From Maricaulis sp039978735 (lineage in GTDB: Bacteria > Pseudomonadota > Alphaproteobacteria > Caulobacterales > Maricaulaceae): DNA of 64,000 bases. The translations under genes were made by a program, and so were the position numbers. The notes under the pieces were generated by a model. The model had not been told where the DNA came from, did not search any database, and saw only the letters and a program-made list of their open reading frames with translations. The stretch is taken from positions 82,684 through 146,683 of the forward strand of contig NZ_JBDWAS010000005.1 in NCBI RefSeq assembly GCF_039978735.1. The letters run 5' to 3'. Positions 56,941-64,000 of the stretch are shown one piece after another (position 1 is the first letter of the stretch; the number at the start of each line of letters is the position of its first letter).

Positions 56941-59694
56941 GTGGCGATCGTCGGGATCAACCAGTCACTGCTGACCAGCTGGTATTCGGCTCGGGTTACC
57001 GCCGCCACGGTGGGCTCGTCGCCGCTTGCCCAGTCGGCTGCCGGCCGCAGCCAGGCGGGCGAGGATGTGGCTGCGCCCTGGGAACTCGAATCCGAAAACC
57101 TGCAGACCCTCGAGGAGATGCGGCGCCGCGTGATGGCGACGCAGGATTTCTTCCTCGATCCGGGCCGTGAATTCTCCGATGTCGATGCGCCGGACGATCA
57201 CAAGGCCCTGTTCTCCCTGCACCAGGGTCTCAAGCGCCTGGTCTCGCTGGCCGAAGAGGCCCGGGACAAGACCACCAATGATGCGCGCCGGATGATCCTG
57301 GAGAAGGCTTTCCAGAACGGTCTCGGTCAGCTCGACGAATACTTCCAGGACATGCGCCTGGAGGAGCTGACCCTGCTGAAAGGGGAAGAGCTGCGCAAGG
57401 TCGAGAGCGGCGTTGCCGTGTCGCGCGGCCTGTCGCAGTTCAAGTCCGGCATCATCCATACCGGCGAGTTCGACGCCGAAGTGCCCAGCCTGACCGGCGA
57501 TGTACAGTTCAATATCTCGGTGAGGAAGAATGGCGTCACCACCGATGTCGCCATCAATCTCGCCGATATGGGCGGTCAGACGCGCAATCTCGACAACATC
57601 GTCGCCCACATCAATACCGAGCTGGAAGCGGCCGGCATGGTGACGCGTTTCGAGCGCACCAAGATCGGCGAGAAGAACGATATCGGCGTCATTCCCGGAA
57701 ACGATCATGGCTTCCTGGTGCGCGGTGTCTCTACGGAACAGATTTCCTTCTCCGCCCCGGCGGCCCAGCCCGCGCTCTATTTCGCCGGCGTGTCCGGCAT
57801 CAACGAGACGGCGGGCGGCCAGATCGTCAAGCTGACGGACCTTGCCAGCGGCGACCCCTCGATCGGCTATTCCACCCGTTTCTCGGCCGACCCGACCAGG
57901 TCCGAAGTCAATGTGGTCGGCGGCGAGGAGGGCGAGACCCGCACCAAGCTGGTCGACAACCCGCTCGAGATCCAGGCGACGGCGGCTGCGGCGGACGGCG
58001 GTATCTTCGTGGTCGGCAAGACCACGGCCTCGACCGACGGCCAGACGCTGAAGGGCGAGCAGGACCTGGTCCTGGCCAAGTATGATTCGGCCGGCAATCG
58101 CGTCTGGAGCCGTGTGCTCGGCGCGGCCGACGATGCCGAGGGTGCCAGCGTTGCGGTCGATGCCGACGGTAATGTCGTGGTGACCGGCCAGGTGACCGGC
58201 GGTCTCGGCGACACCACCGATATCGGCGGATCCGACAGCTTTGTGGCCAAGTATAATGCGGCCGGCGTCGAGCAATGGCTGCAACGCTTCGGCGGCACCG
58301 GCGACGACAAGGGCACGGCCGTTGCGGTCGGCGATGACGGTACGGTCTATGTCGCCGGCAAGGCGGCCTCGGCCTTCGGCAACCAGCCGCACCAGGGCGG
58401 GGTCAGCGACGGTTATCTGCGCGCGATCGGCACCGACGGCCAGACGCTGTGGACCCGCCGCATCGGCGATGCCGGCGATGAGACAGTGTCCGCGATCGCG
58501 GTCGCCGATGACGGCAATATCCTGGTCGCCAGCAATGAGGGCGGCACGGCGGTGCTGCGCAAGTTCGATGCGTCCGACAATGCAGCACCGGCCCTGTGGG
58601 AGCAGTCGCTGGGCGATCTGGACGACGGTTCGATCGGCGGCATCGCGGTCGACGGCACCGATGTCTACATCACCGGCGCGGCCGGCAGCGCCTTCGCGCC
58701 GAGCGCCCCGGTGGGCGCCCATAATGGCGGCGTGCGCGATGCCTTCGTGGTCAAGCTGACCGACGGCGCCAGCGCCAGTGTCGACTATACGACCTTTGTC
58801 GGCTCCGACTCCGATGACGGCGCAGCGGGCATCCAGGTCTTCAACGGCAAGGTCTATATCGCCGGCAAGACGCTGGGCGGGATCAATGGCGATACGCTGA
58901 ACGGCGAGCGCGACGCCTTCGCGGCGCAGCTCGATGCGGCGACCGGCGCGCTCGACTGGTCGCACCAGATGTCCGGCCGCAACGGGCTGTCACAGGCCAC
59001 GGGCCTGGCGATCGGGGCGGGCGACGACTCGGTGCTGGACGCGCTGGGCCTGCCGTCCGGTGCGCTGACCTATTCCGACACCCGCGTGGTGACCGACCGC
59101 AGTTCGGCGCGCGAGGGCGATCATTTCTACGTGTCCGTCGATGGCGGCCGCCGCAAGAAGATCAGCATTGACGGCGACGATACGATGCGGTCGCTGACCT
59201 TCAAGATCAATGCGGCCTTGGTGCTCAACGGCACGGCGGATGTGCGCCGCTCCTCCGATGGCGACCAGCTGCGGATCAAGGCGGCCGAAGGCAAGACGAT
59301 CGAGCTATTCGCCGGCGGCGATGGCCGCGATCTGCTGGAGTCGCTGGGCATCCAGCCGGGCGCCATCGTCAATACCGGCTCCCTGCTGGACGATGACGAG
59401 AAGACCTCCGACAGTCCGCCGCTCTTCGCGCTGGAATTGCCGGTGTCGATGTCGCTGGCTGACGAAAAATCTGCGGAGTCCGCCTTCGAGGCGATCCAGG
59501 ATGCGATGTCCAAGGTGCAGCGCGCCTATCGCGAGATCACCATGGATCCGGCGCTCAAGGCGCTGCTGGAAGGTCCGCAGGCGGGCAAGAAGGGCGGCAC
59601 GGTTCCGGCCTATTACAGCGCACAGCTGGCCAATTACCAGGCCGGCCTGTCGCGTCTGAGCGCCGGCCCGCAGGGCGGCGGCCTCTTCCTCTAG
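56941..59694 (+). CDS. FlaEY-like flagellar protein with beta-propeller repeats
   Basis: A 917-residue protein. N-terminus MAIVGINQSLLTSWYSARVT and helices to about 130, and a C-terminal helix (ESAFEAIQDAMSKVQRAYRE), resemble axial or hook-associated flagellar proteins. The middle (about 340-670) has at least six SBBP-type propeller repeats (DLVLAKYDSAGNRVWSRVLG; DSFVAKYNAAGVEQWLQRFG; DGYLRAIGTDGQTLWTRRIG; DDGTVYVAGKA). Size, ends and the neighbourhood agree with Caulobacter FlaEY, a secreted-type protein affecting flagellin assembly. The start is GTG 56941. The match to FlaEY is from memory of its size and place, not from alignment. Confidence 0.6.
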   Translation: MAIVGINQSLLTSWYSARVTAATVGSSPLAQSAAGRSQAGEDVAAPWELESENLQTLEEMRRRVMATQDFFLDPGREFSDVDAPDDHKALFSLHQGLKRLVSLAEEARDKTTNDARRMILEKAFQNGLGQLDEYFQDMRLEELTLLKGEELRKVESGVAVSRGLSQFKSGIIHTGEFDAEVPSLTGDVQFNISVRKNGVTTDVAINLADMGGQTRNLDNIVAHINTELEAAGMVTRFERTKIGEKNDIGVIPGNDHGFLVRGVSTEQISFSAPAAQPALYFAGVSGINETAGGQIVKLTDLASGDPSIGYSTRFSADPTRSEVNVVGGEEGETRTKLVDNPLEIQATAAAADGGIFVVGKTTASTDGQTLKGEQDLVLAKYDSAGNRVWSRVLGAADDAEGASVAVDADGNVVVTGQVTGGLGDTTDIGGSDSFVAKYNAAGVEQWLQRFGGTGDDKGTAVAVGDDGTVYVAGKAASAFGNQPHQGGVSDGYLRAIGTDGQTLWTRRIGDAGDETVSAIAVADDGNILVASNEGGTAVLRKFDASDNAAPALWEQSLGDLDDGSIGGIAVDGTDVYITGAAGSAFAPSAPVGAHNGGVRDAFVVKLTDGASASVDYTTFVGSDSDDGAAGIQVFNGKVYIAGKTLGGINGDTLNGERDAFAAQLDAATGALDWSHQMSGRNGLSQATGLAIGAGDDSVLDALGLPSGALTYSDTRVVTDRSSAREGDHFYVSVDGGRRKKISIDGDDTMRSLTFKINAALVLNGTADVRRSSDGDQLRIKAAEGKTIELFAGGDGRDLLESLGIQPGAIVNTGSLLDDDEKTSDSPPLFALELPVSMSLADEKSAESAFEAIQDAMSKVQRAYREITMDPALKALLEGPQAGKKGGTVPAYYSAQLANYQAGLSRLSAGPQGGGLFL

Positions 59695-59710
59695 CTCCGG
59701 TCCTTGCCGG

Positions 59711-60361
59711 TCAGAGTGGTTTCGAGAAGGTGAGGGCCAGCAGGCGCGGCGGGGTGTCCTCGTCGACCTCGGCTCCTGCCTCGATGGCCTCGTTGAGCCC
59801 GGTCAGCACCAGGCCCGCGGCTTCAGCACCGGCGACATAATCCGACACGGAATGCACATAGGCCTCGACGAGCGCGGCTTTGCCATTGCGCTCGAACTGC
59901 GCCCGGCTGCCGCGCATCTGGCGGTCCGGATGAAGTTCGCAAATGAAGAGCAGCCCGCCGGGTTTCAGGGCGCGGCCGATCTCGGCATAGACCGGCGCCA
60001 GGTCGTCGACATGCTCCAGCACGAGATTGCCGACGACAAGATCCGCCACCGCATCGGCGCAGGGCCAGGGGCGGGTGATGTCGTGTTCGGCAAAGCGGAC
60101 ATGATCGCCCAGCGCGCGGGCACGGGCGCGCTCCAGCATGGCGGGCGAGAGATCGAGGGCGAGCACGGAGGCGGCGCGCGAGGCGAGATATTCGGTATTC
60201 TTGCCGGTGCCGGCACCGATCTCGATCACATCGGCGCCGTCGAGGGGGAGCTCCGTGGTGCGCAGGACCAGGGCGTCGAGATCGCGGGTGCGGTTCTCGT
60301 TGCTGTCATAGATCTTCGCCCATTCAGAATAGGCGTCGCGGGTCGGAATCGGCTCGGTCAT
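59711..60361 (-). CDS. Class I SAM-dependent methyltransferase
   Basis: A 216-residue methyltransferase: YSEWAKIYDSNENRTRDLDA, motif I DVIEIGAGTGKNTEYLASRA, acidic loop VLALDLSPAMLERARARALG, ADLVVGNLVLEHVDDLAPVY and PGGLLFICELHPDRQMRG. It is of the UbiE/biotin-type small-molecule group; substrate unknown. ATG 60361 was chosen as the first Met close to the fold. It converges with the FlaEY-like gene (16-base gap). Confidence 0.85.
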   Translation of the reverse strand: MTEPIPTRDAYSEWAKIYDSNENRTRDLDALVLRTTELPLDGADVIEIGAGTGKNTEYLASRAASVLALDLSPAMLERARARALGDHVRFAEHDITRPWPCADAVADLVVGNLVLEHVDDLAPVYAEIGRALKPGGLLFICELHPDRQMRGSRAQFERNGKAALVEAYVHSVSDYVAGAEAAGLVLTGLNEAIEAGAEVDEDTPPRLLALTFSKPL

Positions 60362-60447
60362 GATCGGCTCCTTCACCGTATGACCGCTTGCCGCGATTGG
60401 CCCGGCAAGTAAAGGCCGGGCCGGTTTGCGGCGGATGTTCCGGGCAA

Positions 60448-60897
60448 TCAGGCCGTATGATTTACCGCCATCGCGAAACTGCCGGTGGGACCGGACGGAC
60501 GATGGCCATTGGCGCCATAGCCCGAGCCGGCATGGCGCTGGCGGGCGGCCTCGTCGGCGATGGCTTTCACCACGCCTTCGGTCAGCACTTTCATGGCGTT
60601 GACCACGCGGCCGTTCTCGTCGAGCGCGGTGTGGAAGGCCTTCGTCGCGTCGCGCAGCAGAGCCTTGGCCTGTTCCGGAGCGCCGGAAAAACGGCCCGGT
60701 TCCTGGCGGGCGCGGGCCACTTCGGCGCGGTAGATATTGGCGAGCTCGGTCTTTTCGGTCTGAAGCTCGATCGCCTCATGGGGGCGGCGGGCCTTGAACA
60801 GGCGCGTCTCCTCCTGGATCAGCGCGGTCAGGCGCTGGGTCAGCTTGAGCAGGGCCTGGGTGCGTTCCGACCCGTTTGCGGCTGCCAGTTCCGTCAT
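60448..60897 (-). CDS. flbY: FlbY-like flagellar protein
   Basis: A 149-residue helical protein (LLKLTQRLTALIQEETRLFK; EAIELQTEKTELANIYRAEV; FHTALDENGRVVNAMKVLTE) with a Gly/Ser/Pro tail. The 'L..Et.l....' pattern recalls FlgN-type chaperones. It is third after flgI and cheL, the place of flbY in the Caulobacter flgI operon. One base separates it from cheL. Confidence 0.75.
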   Translation of the reverse strand: MTELAAANGSERTQALLKLTQRLTALIQEETRLFKARRPHEAIELQTEKTELANIYRAEVARARQEPGRFSGAPEQAKALLRDATKAFHTALDENGRVVNAMKVLTEGVVKAIADEAARQRHAGSGYGANGHRPSGPTGSFAMAVNHTA

Positions 60898-60898
60898 G

Positions 60899-61228
60899 TC
60901 AATTCCCTCCTCCGGCTTCCTGATAGCGCAGGATCTCGGCCGTCAGCCGGTCGGCCAGGCCCAGCCCGCCCGATTGCGCCATCACTTTTGCGTATTCCTC
61001 GTGCAGCAGTCCCTTGAAGGCCTTTTCGCCCGGACCGCCGCCAAACGGATTGTCCTCGCCCACGCCCGAGAACATCTGTTCGAGCATCTGGGAGAGGAAG
61101 AAGGCTTCGAACTCTTCCGCGGCCGCGCGGGCCTCGGTCTCGGTGCGCGCAGCGGCGGTGTTCGGGGCGCCCTGGGAGCGTCCCGCCGCGGCGGCATTGG
61201 CCATCTGGAGTTCGAACAGATTGTCCAT
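60899..61228 (-). CDS. cheL: CheL, rod-binding (FlgJ N-terminal-like) protein
   Basis: A 109-residue protein consisting of the rod-binding domain without the muramidase part of FlgJ: AAEEFEAFFLSQMLEQMFSG, GGGPGEKAFKGLLHEEYAKV and SGGLGLADRLTAEILRYQE, the FlgJ-N pattern (aaeFEa.fl..mL..m..., then E....ml..e.a..ia..gGlGLa). In Caulobacter this gene is called cheL and follows flgI. It lies 5 bases after flgI. Confidence 0.88.
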   Translation of the reverse strand: MDNLFELQMANAAAAGRSQGAPNTAAARTETEARAAAEEFEAFFLSQMLEQMFSGVGEDNPFGGGPGEKAFKGLLHEEYAKVMAQSGGLGLADRLTAEILRYQEAGGGN

Positions 61229-61233
61229 TGTGC

Positions 61234-62355
61234 TTACAGGACCTCGATATCGGCCTGCAGGGCGCCGGCGGCCTTGATCGCCTGGAGAATGGTGATCATG
61301 TCGCGCGGGCTGACACCCATCGCGTTGAGGCCGTCGACCAGCTCGCTCAGCGAAACGCTGCCGCGGTCCAGCACGCCCAGCTGCATCGTGTCTTCCTCGG
61401 CGGTGACATTCGTGCGCGGCAGCACCACCGTCTCGCCATTCTCGGCGAAGGGCGAGGGCTGGCTGGCAACGGGGGTTTCCGAGACGGTGATGGTCAGATT
61501 GCCCTGGGCGATGGCGACGGTGGAGACGCGCACATGCTCGCCCATGACGATGGTGCCGGTATTCTCGTCGATCACGATGCGCGCCGGCAGGTCCGGCTGC
61601 ACACGCAGCTGCTCGACTTCGGCCAGCAGGTCGATCATGTCGCCGTCATAGCTGGCCATGCGGTTCAGGCGGACCGTGGACGGGTTTTCCGCCCGCGCCG
61701 CGCCGCGGCCGATATAGGCATTGATGGCGTCGGCCATGCGGCGCGCCGTGGTGAAATCCGGATTGCGCAGGGACAGGCGCAGGCTGTCGCGATTGGCGAT
61801 CTCTGCCCACGGGTCGATGCCGGTGCCGTCAAACGGGTTTTCCACGATGCCGCCATTGGCGATCCGGCCGGAGGTCGGCACGCCGCGGGTGATCGTTGCG
61901 GCATCGCCGCCGGCTTCGAAACCGCCCACGGTCAGCGAGCCCTGGGCAACGGCCCAGGCGCGGCCATGGCTGTCGAACAGCGGCGTGGCGATCAGCGTGC
62001 CGCCCTGCAGGCTGTCGGCATCGCCGATGGCAGAGACCGTCACATCGATGCGCGAGCCCTGGCCGGAGAAGGCCGGCAGGCTGGCAGTCACCATCACGGC
62101 GGCGACATTATTGGTGTTCAGGTTCGCGTCGCGGGTGTTGACGTTGAAGTGTTCCAGCATCGCGTTCAGCGACTGGTTGGTGAAGGCCGAGTTGCGCAGG
62201 CTGTCGCCCGAGCCGTCGAGGCCGACGACCAGGCCGTAGCCGACAAGCGGGTTTTCGCGAACGTCTTCGACGTCCACCATGTCCTTGATGCGCGAATTGG
62301 CCAGGGCCGGGGCGGCCAGGGCGAGGGCGGCGATCAGGGCGGTCAAGATGCGCAT
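61234..62355 (-). CDS. flgI: Flagellar P-ring protein FlgI
   Basis: A 373-residue periplasmic ring protein. Signal peptide MRILTALIAALALAAPALAN; then RIKDMVDVEDVRENPLVGYG, LVVGLDGSGDSL, NTNNVAAVMVTASLPAFSGQ, GSRIDVTVSAIGDADSLQGG and the C-terminal LSELVDGLNAMGVSPRDMIT, then ILQAIKAAGALQADIEV, all standard FlgI. Length is the family's. Start of the flgI-cheL-flbY operon, divergent from fliX. Confidence 0.97.
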   Translation of the reverse strand: MRILTALIAALALAAPALANSRIKDMVDVEDVRENPLVGYGLVVGLDGSGDSLRNSAFTNQSLNAMLEHFNVNTRDANLNTNNVAAVMVTASLPAFSGQGSRIDVTVSAIGDADSLQGGTLIATPLFDSHGRAWAVAQGSLTVGGFEAGGDAATITRGVPTSGRIANGGIVENPFDGTGIDPWAEIANRDSLRLSLRNPDFTTARRMADAINAYIGRGAARAENPSTVRLNRMASYDGDMIDLLAEVEQLRVQPDLPARIVIDENTGTIVMGEHVRVSTVAIAQGNLTITVSETPVASQPSPFAENGETVVLPRTNVTAEEDTMQLGVLDRGSVSLSELVDGLNAMGVSPRDMITILQAIKAAGALQADIEVL

Positions 62356-62504
62356 TTTGCGGTCTCCGGAACGGGTTCGCACACGTCCTTGCGAAGACCG
62401 TGCCAGACTGGCAAACTTGGTTAATATAATAAAACACTGAAAAACAAAGGGTTTGGCGCTAGGTTGGTTGCGGATGGGGCGGAAAACCTGACCTGTGCGG
62501 CCGA

Positions 62505-62528
62505 TTGCCGGGCATAAATTGCCGGGCA
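62505..62528. promoter_or_regulatory. Tandem TTGCCGGGCA (ftr-like) sites between flgI and fliX
   Basis: TTGCCGGGCA occurs at 62505-62514 and again at 62519-62528, period 14. This resembles the FlbD-binding half-sites upstream of the flagellins. In early flagellar promoters of Caulobacter such a site serves repression; the same is inferred here. Confidence 0.5.
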
Positions 62529-62539
62529 AATCGCGTCGG

Positions 62540-62554
62540 TTAAGCCTCTATTAA
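62540..62554 (+). promoter_or_regulatory. CtrA binding box TTAA-N7-TTAA
   Basis: TTAA (62540-62543), seven bases, TTAA (62551-62554) is an exact match to the CtrA core consensus, 51 bases upstream of fliX in the flgI/fliX divergent gap. A further TTAAC lies at about 62573. In Caulobacter fliX and flgI are class II, CtrA-activated genes. Confidence 0.8.
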
Positions 62555-62604
62555 GTGGCCCGGTTCATCCATTAACGCATCGCAGAGAGGCATCGATTCT
62601 CGCC

Positions 62605-63024
62605 ATGAAGATCCAGGGACCCAGCTCGAACTCCGCCGTTTCGGCCGGCAAGCGCAAGACCACGTCCGGCGCGTCCTCCCAGGGATTCTCGGTCGACACA
62701 GGCAGCCCGGCGGGCCGCACGGCCTCGACCGGCGCCGCAGGTGCGACCTCGGCGGTCCAGTCTGTCGATGCGATCCTCGCCCTGCAGGGTGTGGAAGATG
62801 CGACCCAGGCCAAGAAGAAGGCGACCGAGCGGGCGATGAACCTGCTCGATGTGCTCGACGAGCTGAAGCTTGCCCTGCTTGAAGGCGGCCTGCCGCGCGC
62901 CAAGCTGGTGGCCCTGATGAACCTGCTGCAGACCCGCCGCGACCAGACTCACGATGCCCGGCTGGAAGCCGCGCTGGACGAGGTTGAGACGCGTGCCGCC
63001 GTGGAACTGGCCAAGTTCTCCTGA
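62605..63024 (+). CDS. fliX: FliX, class II flagellar assembly regulator
   Basis: A 139-residue protein. MKIQGPSSNSAVSAGKRKTT and a Ser/Thr/Gly-rich linker are followed by the FliX core AVQSVDAILALQGVEDATQA, KKKATERAMNLLDVLDELKL, ALLEGGLPRAKLVALMNLL and LDEVETRAAVELAKF. FliX links basal-body assembly to FlbD activity and thus to the sigma-54 genes such as the flagellins above. Divergent from flgI, as in Caulobacter. Confidence 0.93.
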   Translation: MKIQGPSSNSAVSAGKRKTTSGASSQGFSVDTGSPAGRTASTGAAGATSAVQSVDAILALQGVEDATQAKKKATERAMNLLDVLDELKLALLEGGLPRAKLVALMNLLQTRRDQTHDARLEAALDEVETRAAVELAKFS

Positions 63025-63200
63025 TCGGGACCGCCTCGCGCAGGTCTGAAAACTCACACTATTTCTGATGCTTTCCGGTGCGGCCGCTGAATTGCAGGGC
63101 CGCCAACAGCGCCTGCGCGTTGACTTGCGGGGATCGGCGCATATTCTCCGGCCCGCTTTCAGGGGAGCGTGGGAAACCGTATTGTGGTGAGTGGAAAGCG

Positions 63201-63629
63201 ATGAGTGAATCCGAACGCATCGAACTGCCCAAGAACTATTTCCCGTCGGACGACGAGCCGTTCATGAATGACCGGCAAAAAGAGTATTTCCGGCGCAAGT
63301 TGATGGCCTGGAAGGAGGAGATCCTCCGCGAGAGCCGTTCGACCATCTCCAATCTCCAGGAAGATATGGGCGCGCTGCCCGATCTGGCCGACCGCGCCTC
63401 GACCGAGACCGATCGCTCCCTGGAGCTGCGGGCCCGCGACCGCCAGCGCAAGCTGATCTCCAAGATCGACAGCGCCCTGCGCCGCATCGAGGAAGACAAT
63501 TACGGCTATTGCGAAGAGACCGGTGAACCGATCTCGCTCGCCCGCCTCGACGCCCGCCCCGTGGCAACCCTGAGCCTGGAAGCCCAGGAACGCCACGAAC
63601 GCAAGGAACGCGTCCACCGCGACGAGTAG
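63201..63629 (+). CDS. dksA: DksA/TraR-family transcription factor with reduced zinc site
   Basis: A 142-residue DksA. Coiled-coil region KLMAWKEEILRESRSTISNL to LPDLADRASTETDRSLELRA with the Asp/Ala tip that reaches into the RNA polymerase channel; C-terminal globular part DNYGYCEETGEPISLARLDA then RPVATLSLEAQERHE. Only one of the four zinc cysteines remains (GYCEE), as is usual in alphaproteobacterial DksA proteins. It works with ppGpp on transcription start. ATG 63201 follows GGAAAG. Confidence 0.92.
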   Translation: MSESERIELPKNYFPSDDEPFMNDRQKEYFRRKLMAWKEEILRESRSTISNLQEDMGALPDLADRASTETDRSLELRARDRQRKLISKIDSALRRIEEDNYGYCEETGEPISLARLDARPVATLSLEAQERHERKERVHRDE

Positions 63630-63945
63630 GACTTTACCGCTGTCCGCGGCGGGTTCTTCTTTTCCCGTTTGCTCGGCTTCCCCCGGCCTTGTGCCGGGGT
63701 CAGGTTGAGCCTGCGCCTGAAACGCCGCCAGGCCCCGGAATAAATCCGGGGAAAGCGCGATCATTCATCTCAACTTCTCTATTTCTCCCGGCTACCCGCT
63801 TCCGGCCGGGAAAAATGCGGGTGGTATTGGTGGCGCTTCAGCACCTCCTCTCCCCCGCCGGGGGCAGGGGAATCGCATATGAGATTTGAGGTTGCGTTGA
63901 TTGGTGTTGCGGATTCGGTTGGTGTCTTGTTTTGGAGTGCTGCCG
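63630..63945. other. Gene-free stretch with GC-rich hairpins
   Basis: This 316-base region holds CCCCGGC/GCCGGGG (63681-63699) and CCCCGGA/TCCGGGG (63733-63751) hairpins and a CCCCCGCCGGGGG palindrome near 63858. They look like short REP-type repeats common between genes. The last part is T/G-rich and may include the left end of the insertion sequence whose transposase starts at 63946. No gene is seen. Confidence 0.5.
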
Positions 63946-64000
63946 ATGTTTTCCGAGCTTCCCGATCCGCGAGCGGCCAATGCCCGTCATCGCCTTTGTG
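63946..64000 (+). CDS. Start of an ISAs1-family transposase (partial)
   Basis: Only 18 codons are in the window: MFSELPDPRAANARHRLC. The 'LpDPRa.NarH.L' opening is characteristic of ISAs1/H-repeat-associated transposases. The rest, and the terminal inverted repeats, lie to the right. With so little sequence the call rests on one motif. Confidence 0.6.
   Translation, partial: MFSELPDPRAANARHRLC

Overview
The window comes from a GC-rich alphaproteobacterium. The flagellar gene set (flbT-flaF next to several short flagellins, fliX divergent from a flgI-cheL-flbY operon, a FlmG-type flagellin glycosyltransferase, a FlaEY-like protein, CtrA- and sigma-54-type promoter motifs) is the Caulobacterales arrangement. 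I would place it near Maricaulis, Oceanicaulis or Hyphomonas, but the genus is inference.

Bases 1-31062 are the right-hand part of a prophage inserted at the 3' end of a tRNA-Lys(CTT) gene (31063-31138, minus strand). It is a temperate podovirus. An integrase (29450) lies next to the tRNA. A divergent CI/Cro-type switch sits at 25041/25156. A rightward set of small early genes (26109-29445) includes a Gly-X dipeptide-repeat protein and an AlpA/excisionase-like protein. A leftward operon carries small genes, a DnaA-domain-IV-like protein, a ParB-like protein, a Toprim primase, an HhH protein and an SF3-type helicase. After a 346-base gap packed with CGGGATG repeats come the late genes: small and large terminase, GNAT-like protein, portal, Bbp19-like protein, scaffold, capsid, tail tubes A and B, and three large internal virion proteins, the last of which runs off the left edge. 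No DNA or RNA polymerase is visible, so replication probably relies on the host.

Bases 31249-38367 are ordinary chromosome: a Vgb-like lipoprotein, an Hpt protein, chorismate mutase, a GST, a tandem pair of DUF1131-like proteins, a vWA protein, a glyoxalase, a hemerythrin and a MoxR ATPase.

Bases 38419-63024 form a flagellin and flagellin-glycosylation island. A near-complete pseudaminic acid route is spread around it: pseB (55639), pseC (54315), pseH (39503), pseG (40065), pseI (38419) and a SpsF-type cytidylyltransferase (41242). Three flagellin genes, each with a good sigma-54 promoter-like sequence or a terminator beside it, lie with flbT, flaF and a FlaG-like gene at 49717-54206. Running leftwards from 49544 is a six-gene, mostly overlapping operon: flmG-like TPR glycosyltransferase, second PseG-like protein, sulfotransferase, ATP-grasp ligase, second SpsF-like cytidylyltransferase and second NeuB-like synthase. 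This looks like a second, modified nonulosonic-acid pathway tied to flagellin decoration and is the most interesting candidate system here.

The right end carries flgI-cheL-flbY, fliX, a dksA-type gene, an intergenic region with hairpins, and the first 18 codons of what looks like an ISAs1-family transposase.
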